A stretch of 7,370 nt of DNA from Nitrospira sp. (lineage in GTDB: Bacteria > Nitrospirota > JACRHL01), in the NCBI GenBank assembly GCA_026994095.1, contig JALWRU010000132.1, positions 1-7,370 on the forward strand. The letters run 5' to 3'. The translations under genes and the position numbers were made by a program. The notes under the pieces are model-generated. The model was given only the letters and a program-made list of their open reading frames with translations, did no database searches and was not told the origin of the DNA. Shown here piece after piece: positions 1 through 5,159 of the stretch; the first letter of the stretch is position 1; each line of letters starts with the position of its first letter.

Positions 1-106
1 CCAGCCGGTTCAGATCGATCTCCCCGCGGGAAACGGCGGCCAGGACTTTGGTATCGGCGATTTGAAGAAAGCCGAGTTCGTCGACGGTGAAGGTGTGAGA
101 TGTCAT
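1..106 (-). CDS. Small hypothetical phage/accessory protein, C-terminus outside window
   Basis: This is a minus-strand reading frame that begins with ATG at 106-104 and runs off the left edge, so only 35 residues are visible (starting MTSHTFTVDELGFLQIADTK, with SRGEIDLNRL near the edge). An AAGGAG Shine-Dalgarno element lies at 112-117 (read on the minus strand), with a good spacing to the ATG, which supports the start. The upstream gene stops only 14 bases before this start, so the two are probably one transcript and translationally linked. The 'SRGEIDLNRL' type of ending resembles, from memory, short proteins of prophages and integrative elements in Proteobacteria that have no assigned function. 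No catalytic motif, signal peptide or membrane segment is visible in the part seen. The gene faces away from the head operon and probably belongs to a different transcription unit of the element. Confidence 0.72.
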   Translation of the reverse strand, partial: MTSHTFTVDELGFLQIADTKVLAAVSRGEIDLNRL

Positions 107-120
107 CGTGTTCTCCTTGG

Positions 121-279
121 TTAGCGGGTGGCCTTACGGCCAGCGTCGTAGGCTGCCTCAAGGGCTTTCTTGAGTTGCCACACGGAGATGTCATGGAAAT
201 CCAGGGAATCGCTGCCCCGCTCTTCCAGGGTTTCCAGGTCGAGGATGTCGCGGGCGATGCGGTCGATGGTCTTGTTCAC
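121..279 (-). CDS. DUF6900-like small protein (52 aa)
   Basis: A minus-strand frame of 52 codons with a GTG start (279-277) and a TAA stop (123-121). It was missed by ATG-only calling. A GGAG ribosome site sits about 7 bases upstream of the GTG, and no other in-frame start is available further upstream. The product starts MNKTIDRIARDILDLETLEE. It contains the acidic-to-aromatic stretch SDSLDFHDISVWQLKKALEA, followed by AAYDAGRKATR at the end. The pattern 'LETLE-R-SDSLDFH---VW-L--AL-AAY-AG' matches my recollection of the DUF6900 family of short proteins from plasmids and phages, whose function is unknown. It is predicted to be soluble and mostly helical, with no cysteines and no signal peptide. 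It is followed after 14 bases by the gene at 1-106, with which it probably forms an operon transcribed leftward, away from the head genes. The family assignment is recognition, not a database hit. Confidence 0.78.
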   Translation of the reverse strand: MNKTIDRIARDILDLETLEERGSDSLDFHDISVWQLKKALEAAYDAGRKATR

Positions 280-387
280 GGTGCGTCTCCGGTTCGAGTG
301 ATTGTCTACACGTTCATGAAGCCATCGTTTCCGAGGTCAATCAAGCTAATATTTCCATTTATTTCAATATGTTGAGATTGTTTTTGG
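280..387. promoter_or_regulatory. AT-rich divergent intergenic region, probable promoter/operator area
   Basis: This is the gap between the leftward DUF6900-like gene and the rightward membrane-protein gene. Its right half (about 340-386) is strikingly AT-rich compared with the GC-rich surroundings, as expected of a promoter region. A TAATAT element (347-352) could be a plus-strand -10 box, but no convincing -35 lies at the right distance. A short inverted repeat, TCAA-TATG-TTGA, lies at 364-375. On the minus strand a TTGACC hexamer (340-335) is present without a good -10 partner. Position and composition argue for regulation; no individual promoter can be assigned with confidence. Confidence 0.4.
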
Positions 388-684
388 ATGGCCCAGTCCC
401 GCTGGAAATCCCTGGCCGAATCGGTCGCCAACGTGGCCGTCGGGTACGGGGTGGCGGTGGTTACTCAGGTGGTGGTGTTTCCCCGGTTTGGGCTGGAGGC
501 GGACCTCTTTGACAACCTGGTCATCGGCGGTATTTTTACTGTGGTGTCCCTGGTGCGGAGCTACACCCTACGACGGGTGTTCGAGGCGTTGGGGAGCCCC
601 TGTCGTAAGCCGTCGAGGCGTGGGATAATTGAACAGGTTCAATGCACTCACGATTCGGAAAGGGAGCGATGGGAAGCGGAGTAA
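388..684 (+). CDS. Small phage membrane protein with two predicted TM helices (DUF7220-like)
   Basis: A 98-residue protein with two hydrophobic stretches, roughly residues 11-31 (rich in V and A) and 42-58, joined by a short loop containing FPRFGLEADL. A basic segment follows (RSYTLRRVFEALG). The layout 'QSR--SL-E---NV--GY----- V-FP-FGL------I--IFT-VSL-RSY-LRR-F' matches a widespread family of small phage and prophage membrane proteins that I recall as DUF7220, whose function is unknown. ATG 388 is the only start, because an in-frame TGA lies at 373-375. Its upstream sequence (TTTTTGG) contains no real Shine-Dalgarno, so translation initiation may be weak or leaderless. After residue 69 there is a charged tail of about 29 residues that I do not recognise as part of the family; it may be readthrough past the usual end. 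The tail's DNA carries a perfect inverted repeat. Two TM helices next to the packaging genes would also fit a holin-like role, but nothing specific supports that. Confidence 0.68.
   Translation: MAQSRWKSLAESVANVAVGYGVAVVTQVVVFPRFGLEADLFDNLVIGGIFTVVSLVRSYTLRRVFEALGSPCRKPSRRGIIEQVQCTHDSERERWEAE
628..643. repeat. 16-bp inverted repeat, possible operator
   Basis: The sequence ATTGAAC-AG-GTTCAAT has two perfect 7-base arms around a 2-base centre. It overlaps the 3' part of the gene at 388-684 and the GATAAT hexamer at 624-629, which matches the -10 consensus in 5 of 6 positions but has no evident -35. Such compact dyads are typical of dimeric repressor sites. Coincidence within coding DNA cannot be excluded. 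It does not look like a terminator because there is no T-tract and the loop would be too small. Confidence 0.35.
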
Positions 685-824
685 ACAAGGTGCCTGGTGA
701 CATCATGCGGCAAGCACGACATCAACACGGCAATGGTCGGCCTCAATGGGTGTACATCGCATTGATCGGTCTGGCCGCAGTGGCCTCTGTCGTTGGCACC
801 ATCACCATGATGTGGTGGCATTGA
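669..824 (+). CDS. Small single-pass membrane protein, unknown function
   Basis: A 51-residue protein if started at ATG 669, which is preceded by GGAAAGGGAGCG, the best ribosome site in this stretch. An in-frame ATG at 642 would give 60 residues but has only a weak AGG upstream and lies on the inverted repeat. A third ATG at 705 would give 39 residues and remove the overlap with the preceding gene. The N-terminal part is polar and basic (QARHQHGNGRPQW). It is followed by one hydrophobic segment of about 20 residues (VYIALIGLAAVASVVGTITM) and a very short aromatic end, MWWH. An N-in topology with a basic cytoplasmic head is likely by the positive-inside rule. The start at 669 overlaps the preceding gene by 16 bases. 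I recognise no family. A position just before the terminase genes is also where lysis genes sit in lambda-type genomes, so a small lysis-related role is possible but unproven. Confidence 0.5.
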   Translation: MGSGVNKVPGDIMRQARHQHGNGRPQWVYIALIGLAAVASVVGTITMMWWH

Positions 825-924
825 CTCGGCCTGTTCCCCCGAACGCGTTGACCTGAATCTTCGGACAATCGGATGATCTGAACCCGCACTACCAACTGGT
901 GGGAGCCGACGCACAAGTACGTCC
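825..924. other. Non-coding gap before terminase; candidate cos / terminase-binding region
   Basis: A stretch of 100 bases with no convincing gene between the small membrane protein and the small terminase. In lambda-type phages the cos site and the sites bound by the small terminase lie just upstream of that gene. Here one sees a perfect 8-bp palindrome, AACGCGTT (842-849), and three loosely related 8-base units in tandem (861-868 TCGGACAA, 869-876 TCGGATGA, 877-884 TCTGAACC). I see no sequence resembling lambda cosN, and cohesive ends cannot be inferred from one integrated copy. A TTGACC at 848-853 lacks a good -10. The assignment is positional only. Confidence 0.25.
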
Positions 925-1377
925 ATGAGCACCACCACCTATCCAGTCAAAACCATCGCCAAGCTGCTGGGCCTGACGGATCGGCGGGTGCAGCAATTGG
1001 CGCGGGAAGGGGTGATCCCCAGGGCCGAGAGTGGTCGCTACGATCTGGTGGCGGTGGTGCAGGCCTACATCAAATACCTGCGGGACCGTTCCCTGGGTGA
1101 GGCGTCCACGGCGGATGTTTATACCGAGAAGGCCCGCCTCACCAAGCTCACCGCCGACAAGCTGGAGATTGAGATCGCCCGGCAGACCGGGCAGTTGGTG
1201 GATGCGGATGCGGTGCAGAAGGAAGCCTTCTCCGCCGGCCGCCAGGTGCGGGACCGGCTGATGAAGATCCCGGACAAGGTCAGCCCGGAACTGGCGACCA
1301 TGGATGACGGCCACGCCATCCGGAACCGGCTGCTGGCCGAGTTCCGGGAAGTGCTGGAGGGGCTGGCCTCAGAGTAA
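925..1377 (+). CDS. terS: Terminase small subunit (Nu1-like)
   Basis: The 150-residue product should bind phage DNA near cos and recruit the large terminase to start packaging; it corresponds to lambda gpNu1 (181 residues). Residues about 5-52 form a winged helix-turn-helix: YPVKTIAKLLGLTDRRVQQL is the HTH, followed by the wing segment GVIPRAESGRYDLVAVVQAY. Residues about 60-100 are a charged helical region (EKARLTKLTADKLEIEIAR) likely to mediate oligomerisation, followed by GQLVDADAV and a helical C-terminus that would contact the large subunit. The N-terminal HTH followed by 'EKARL-KL-AD--EIE-A---G-LVD' is characteristic of the Nu1 family. The ATG at 925 has only a poor ribosome site upstream (AAGTACGTCC), but the HTH begins right after it, so a later start would damage the fold. 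The large terminase gene begins 21 bases downstream. Confidence 0.9.
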   Translation: MSTTTYPVKTIAKLLGLTDRRVQQLAREGVIPRAESGRYDLVAVVQAYIKYLRDRSLGEASTADVYTEKARLTKLTADKLEIEIARQTGQLVDADAVQKEAFSAGRQVRDRLMKIPDKVSPELATMDDGHAIRNRLLAEFREVLEGLASE

Positions 1378-1398
1378 ACCCAACAACAGGCGGTAACG

Positions 1399-3399
1399 AT
1401 GACGACCCTCGCGGATCCCAGGGAGACGTATGTCGTCCCGTTCCGCGAGGCCCTGAAACCGCCGCCCGACCTCACTGTGTGGGAGTGGGCGGATGAACAC
1501 CGGGTGCTGTCCCAGGTGGCATCTGCCGAGCCGGGCCGTTGGGTGACCGACCGCACCCCGTACCTGCGGGAGATTCTGGAGTGCCTGTCGCCGTCCTGTC
1601 CGGTGCGCAAGGTGATCTTCAGGAAGAGCGCCCAGGTGGGCGGGACCGAGGCGGGCAACAACTGGGTGGCGTTCATCGTGGACATGGTGGGCGGGCCGAT
1701 GCTGATCGTGCAGCCCACCGTGGAACTGGCCAAGCGCTGGTCGAAGCAGCGCCTGGCGCCGATGATCCGGGATACGCCACGGCTGCACGGCAAGATCACC
1801 GACGCCCGCTCGCGGGACAGTGGCAACACGATGCTGGCCAAGGAGTTTGCCGGCGGCATCCTGATTGTTACCGGCGCCAACAGCGCCATCGGCTTGCGCT
1901 CCATGCCGGCGGCCACCCTGTTTTTCGACGAGGTGGATGCCTACCCGGACAGCGTCAACGGGGAAGGACACGCCATTGAGCTGGGGGAACGGCGGGCCCA
2001 GACCTTCCCGTTCCGGAAGGTGTTTGAGGTATCGACCCCCAAGCTGAAGTACGCCAGCCGCATCGATGACGATTTCGAATCGAGCGACCGCGCTTACTTC
2101 TACGTGCCGTGCCCCAAGTGCGACACCTACCAGCGGCTGGTTCACACCCAGCTGGTCTACGAGGAGGAAGCCCCCCACGAGGCGCTCTACGCCTGTGGTC
2201 ACTGTGGCGAACTACTGTCCGAGGGCCACAAGACCCGGATGCTGGCGGCGGGCCAATGGTTCCGGCGGGTAGATGAATCCTCTGTCGATATTGAGGTGGT
2301 GGACCACGGCGATGGCCACTGGGCACCGCGTCCGCTGGACCCCAACAAGCCGGCCGGCTTTCACATCGATGCGATGTATTCGCCGGTGGGCTGGTTCTCC
2401 TGGGGGGACGTGGCCAAGGAAAAGGAGGCGGCGAAGAAGGACGAGGCCCGGGCCATCTCCTTCCAGAACACGATCCTGGGGCTGCCCTACGAGGAAGATT
2501 CCGACGCTCCGGACTGGAAACGGCTGTATGAAAACCGGTTCAACTACCGGATGGGCATCGTGCCCGCCGGTGCCTGCGTCATCACCGCCATGTGCGACGT
2601 GCAGCGGGACCGGCTTGAAATTGGTTACTACGCCTGGGGCCATGGCTTCGAGGGATGGCTCCTCGACCACACCATCATCGAGGGAGATACCTCCTCGGAC
2701 CAGGTGTGGGACGAACTGACCGAGGCCGCCAACCGCTGGTTCCCGGCTGTGGATCACCGGGAGCTTCCAATCTCGATGTTCACCATCGATATGGGTTTTG
2801 AGACGGAGGCGGTCAAAGGCTGGGTGACCCGCATGAACGAGCGCAACCGGATACGTGCCGTGCGCGGTGAGGACAGCTTTGGGGTGACGGCCATCATCGG
2901 TCGGTCTACCTCCGACCTGACCGTGGCCGGTAAACGCAAACGGCGCGGCTTCGCCTTCTGGCGCATCGCGGTGTCGTCACTGAAGCTGGAAACGTATCGC
3001 CGATTACGGCGTAAACGTCCCGAGGGTGACGACCTTCCCCCTTGGGACGGCCCGTGGCTGCACTACCCCCAGATCGGCGAGGAGTGGTTCCGCCAGCTCA
3101 CCGCCGAACGGCTGGTCAGAGAAGCCGACCGCCACGGCAAAAAGAAGCTGGCGTGGAAAAGCACCCGCCTGAGGAACGAGGCCCTGGACCTGACCGTGGG
3201 TGCCCTGGTCGGCGCCTACATGCTGAAGATGGAACAGTGGACCGACGACGCCTGGAACAAACGTATGACCGGGGCCACCGGAGGCGGCAGGGTCTTGTTG
3301 CCCGGTCCGGCAACCGGCGTGGTTTCCAAACCCAAGAAAGACCGGACATCTATTTTCGATCGTAAACCAACCCGGGCACGTGACCCGTACCTGGACTGA
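1399..3399 (+). CDS. terL: Terminase large subunit, lambda gpA family (packaging ATPase and nuclease)
   Basis: This 666-residue protein is the motor and cos-cutting endonuclease that packages DNA into the procapsid (lambda gpA is 641 residues). The N-terminal ATPase has a Walker A-like loop, KSAQVGGTEAGNN, from residue 76. That is the same position and style as the deviant Walker A of lambda gpA. Walker B is LFFDEVD at 174-180, with D177 and E178, and the following VSTPK (211-215) fits the coupling motif. Two pairs of cysteines, CPKC (238-241) and CGHC (266-269), look like a zinc ribbon. The C-terminal RNase H-fold nuclease offers acidic candidates D400 (MCDVQ), D464 (TIDMGFE) and D597 (EALDLTVG). 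The segment WKSTRLRNEALDL is typical of the family near the end. All key residues are present, so the enzyme looks intact. Upstream of ATG 1399 there is a moderate GGCGG ribosome site. Confidence 0.97.
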   Translation: MTTLADPRETYVVPFREALKPPPDLTVWEWADEHRVLSQVASAEPGRWVTDRTPYLREILECLSPSCPVRKVIFRKSAQVGGTEAGNNWVAFIVDMVGGPMLIVQPTVELAKRWSKQRLAPMIRDTPRLHGKITDARSRDSGNTMLAKEFAGGILIVTGANSAIGLRSMPAATLFFDEVDAYPDSVNGEGHAIELGERRAQTFPFRKVFEVSTPKLKYASRIDDDFESSDRAYFYVPCPKCDTYQRLVHTQLVYEEEAPHEALYACGHCGELLSEGHKTRMLAAGQWFRRVDESSVDIEVVDHGDGHWAPRPLDPNKPAGFHIDAMYSPVGWFSWGDVAKEKEAAKKDEARAISFQNTILGLPYEEDSDAPDWKRLYENRFNYRMGIVPAGACVITAMCDVQRDRLEIGYYAWGHGFEGWLLDHTIIEGDTSSDQVWDELTEAANRWFPAVDHRELPISMFTIDMGFETEAVKGWVTRMNERNRIRAVRGEDSFGVTAIIGRSTSDLTVAGKRKRRGFAFWRIAVSSLKLETYRRLRRKRPEGDDLPPWDGPWLHYPQIGEEWFRQLTAERLVREADRHGKKKLAWKSTRLRNEALDLTVGALVGAYMLKMEQWTDDAWNKRMTGATGGGRVLLPGPATGVVSKPKKDRTSIFDRKPTRARDPYLD

Positions 3400-3402
3400 C
3401 CC

Positions 3403-3627
3403 ATGGCACAACTCGATGTTCTACAAAAACGGCTCGACGAGGCCGAGACGGCCTACCACGCCCTGATGCTGGGTGAGCGCATCGTCTCGATCTCCATCGA
3501 GGGCCGGGGGCAGAGTTATACCCCTGCGGAATTGGGCAAGCTGGAAACCTACATCACACACCTGAAGGACAGGATCGCCCGGCTTCAACGAGGCCCCCGA
3601 CGCGGGCCGATTCTGATGCGGTTCTGA
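3403..3627 (+). CDS. W: Head-tail connector protein W (gpW family)
   Basis: A 74-residue protein placed between large terminase and portal, as in lambda, where gpW is 68 residues. GpW joins the portal vertex late in assembly, keeps DNA inside the filled head and forms a platform for the next connector and the tail. The sequence has two helices, LDVLQKRLDEAETAYHALML and TPAELGKLETYITHLKDRIA, flanking a short beta segment (RIVSISIEGRGQSY). This is the alpha/beta plan of the gpW fold. The C-terminus is basic and ends in GPILMRF. The start lies 3 bases after the large terminase stop without an obvious ribosome site, so translation is probably coupled. Its TGA stop overlaps the portal start by one base (TGATG, 3625-3629). 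Confidence 0.92.
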   Translation: MAQLDVLQKRLDEAETAYHALMLGERIVSISIEGRGQSYTPAELGKLETYITHLKDRIARLQRGPRRGPILMRF

Positions 3628-5159
3628 TGGCGCCAACCATTCAAATACTCGACCAGGCTGGTCGGCCCATCCTGAGCCAGCAGGACACCGCCCACTTCGG
3701 CGCCTCTCGCACCGCGCGGGAGTTGTCTTCGTGGACACCGTCCCTGGCCTCGGCCGATGCGGACCTCTTAAACGAGCTTCCCGCTCTGGTGGCGCGGTCT
3801 CGGGATCTGGCCCGCAACAACGGCATCGCCGCCGGCTGCGTACAGACCATCGTTGATACGGTCGTCGGTACCGGCCTGCGTCTGGCCGCCAAGCCCGATT
3901 ACGTGGCCTTAGGGCGGGACAAGGCCTGGGCGGACGAATGGTCGAAACAGGTGGAGGCCCAGTGGCGTACCTGGGCGGAAAGCACCGAGTGTGACGCGGC
4001 CCGTCAGTTGACCTTCGACGGCCTGACCACTCTGGCGTTCCGTACCGGGCTGCTCAACGGCGAGGCCCTGGCCTTGCCCCTGTGGCTACCGAACCGGGGC
4101 ACCCGCTTCGCCACCGCCATCCAGATGGTGGACCCGGACCGGCTCTCTAATCCGGCCGGAAAGATGGACGACCAGAAATTGCGCGGCGGTATCCAGTTCG
4201 GGCGGTACGGGGAACCCCGCGCCTATTGGGTCCGCAAGACCCATCCGATGGATGTGCCCACCGGGATTCTGGATCCGGCCCAGTGGGTGCGGGTACCGGC
4301 GCGGATGCGCTTTGGCCGCCTGCGCGTGATCCACGTGCACGACAAGGAGCGCACCGGCCAGAGCCGTGGCAAGCCCCTGTTTGCCTCGGTGATGGGTCAG
4401 TTCAAGATGCTGGATCACTACCAGCTTGCCGAGTTGCAGGCATCCATCGTCAACGCCAAGATCGCCGCCTTCATGGAAACCGGTATGGGGGCGGAGGACA
4501 TCGCCGAGTTCTTCGGCGGTTCCCTGGATGACTACGTCGAAAAACGTAACGCCTGGGAGGTGAAGCTGGAAGGGGGATCGGTGATGCCCCTGTTCCCGGG
4601 CGACAAGATCACCCCGTTCACGCCGACCCGGCCTGCCACGGCCTATGCCGAGTTCACCATGGCCTCCATGCGCCAGATCGCGGCGGGGATGAACCTCCCC
4701 TACGAGCTGCTGGCCAAGGATTTTAGTCAGACCAACTACTCCAGTGCCCGCGCCGCTCTGCTGGAGGCGTGGCGGTATTTCATGGGTCGGCGCAAATGGC
4801 TGTCGGTTCACTGGGCCAGCCCGGTGTACTGCCTGTGGCTGGAAGAGGCCGTCAACAAGGGGCTCATCGACGCCCCGGACTTTTATGACAACCCGGCCGC
4901 CTGGTGTCGCGCCAAGTGGATCGGACCGGGCCGGGGCTGGGTGGATCCGGTCAAGGAGGCCAAGGCGGCGGATATGCGCATCCAGTCCGGCATCTCCACC
5001 TACGAGCAGGAGTGTGCCGAGCAGGGGCTGGATTGGGAAGAGCAGTTCGAACAGCGGGCGCGGGAGAAACAGCGAATGGAAGATCTTGGACTGGTGGCCG
5101 ATGCCCTGGGTGACATTCCCATGGACACGCCACAACCCAATGAACAGGTGACCCCATGA
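3627..5159 (+). CDS. B: Portal protein, lambda gpB family
   Basis: The 510-residue protein forms the dodecameric ring at one capsid vertex through which DNA enters and leaves, and to which terminase and later the tail dock (lambda gpB is 533 residues). Family signatures include RSRDLARNNGIAAGCVQTIV at about 57-76, followed by VVGTGLRL, which is typical of the N-terminal wing region. There is also a conserved central helix region with MRQIAAGMNLPYELL and NYSSARAALLEAWR. The segment KWIGPGRGWVDPVKEAKA starts at about 430. The C-terminal 50 residues are charged and helical. Lambda gpB loses about 20 N-terminal residues through the phage protease, and the flexible N-terminus here could be processed likewise, though that is inference. 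Start and stop overlap the neighbouring genes (TGATG and ATGA), so W, B and C are probably translated in a coupled way. Confidence 0.96.
   Translation: MAPTIQILDQAGRPILSQQDTAHFGASRTARELSSWTPSLASADADLLNELPALVARSRDLARNNGIAAGCVQTIVDTVVGTGLRLAAKPDYVALGRDKAWADEWSKQVEAQWRTWAESTECDAARQLTFDGLTTLAFRTGLLNGEALALPLWLPNRGTRFATAIQMVDPDRLSNPAGKMDDQKLRGGIQFGRYGEPRAYWVRKTHPMDVPTGILDPAQWVRVPARMRFGRLRVIHVHDKERTGQSRGKPLFASVMGQFKMLDHYQLAELQASIVNAKIAAFMETGMGAEDIAEFFGGSLDDYVEKRNAWEVKLEGGSVMPLFPGDKITPFTPTRPATAYAEFTMASMRQIAAGMNLPYELLAKDFSQTNYSSARAALLEAWRYFMGRRKWLSVHWASPVYCLWLEEAVNKGLIDAPDFYDNPAAWCRAKWIGPGRGWVDPVKEAKAADMRIQSGISTYEQECAEQGLDWEEQFEQRAREKQRMEDLGLVADALGDIPMDTPQPNEQVTP

Noticed and set aside
311..340. Minus-strand promoter with TTGACC at 340-335
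   Set aside because: The hexamer at the right distance (ATGAAC) does not resemble a -10 box; kept only as part of a general regulatory region.
100..375. Plus-strand frame of 91 codons
   Set aside because: It is antisense to the DUF6900-like gene and the start of its neighbour, which have proper ribosome sites and family-like sequence. Its own product looks like no known protein.
642..668. Earlier start of the single-pass membrane protein at ATG 642
   Set aside because: It has a weak ribosome site, lies on the inverted repeat and adds nothing recognisable. ATG 669 has a better upstream sequence, though the choice is not certain.
848..876. Possible sigma-70 promoter TTGACC with 17-base spacer before the small terminase
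   Set aside because: The -10 position reads GGATGA, a poor match. The -35 alone is not enough to call a promoter.
1369..2202. Minus-strand frames of about 265-280 codons opposite small and large terminase
   Set aside because: Shadows of the terminase genes; no plausible domain and biased composition.
4086..5135. Open frame of 349 codons on the minus strand, antisense to the portal gene
   Set aside because: Same effect: a composition-driven shadow rich in H, G, R and P, with no motif and a confident gene on the other strand.
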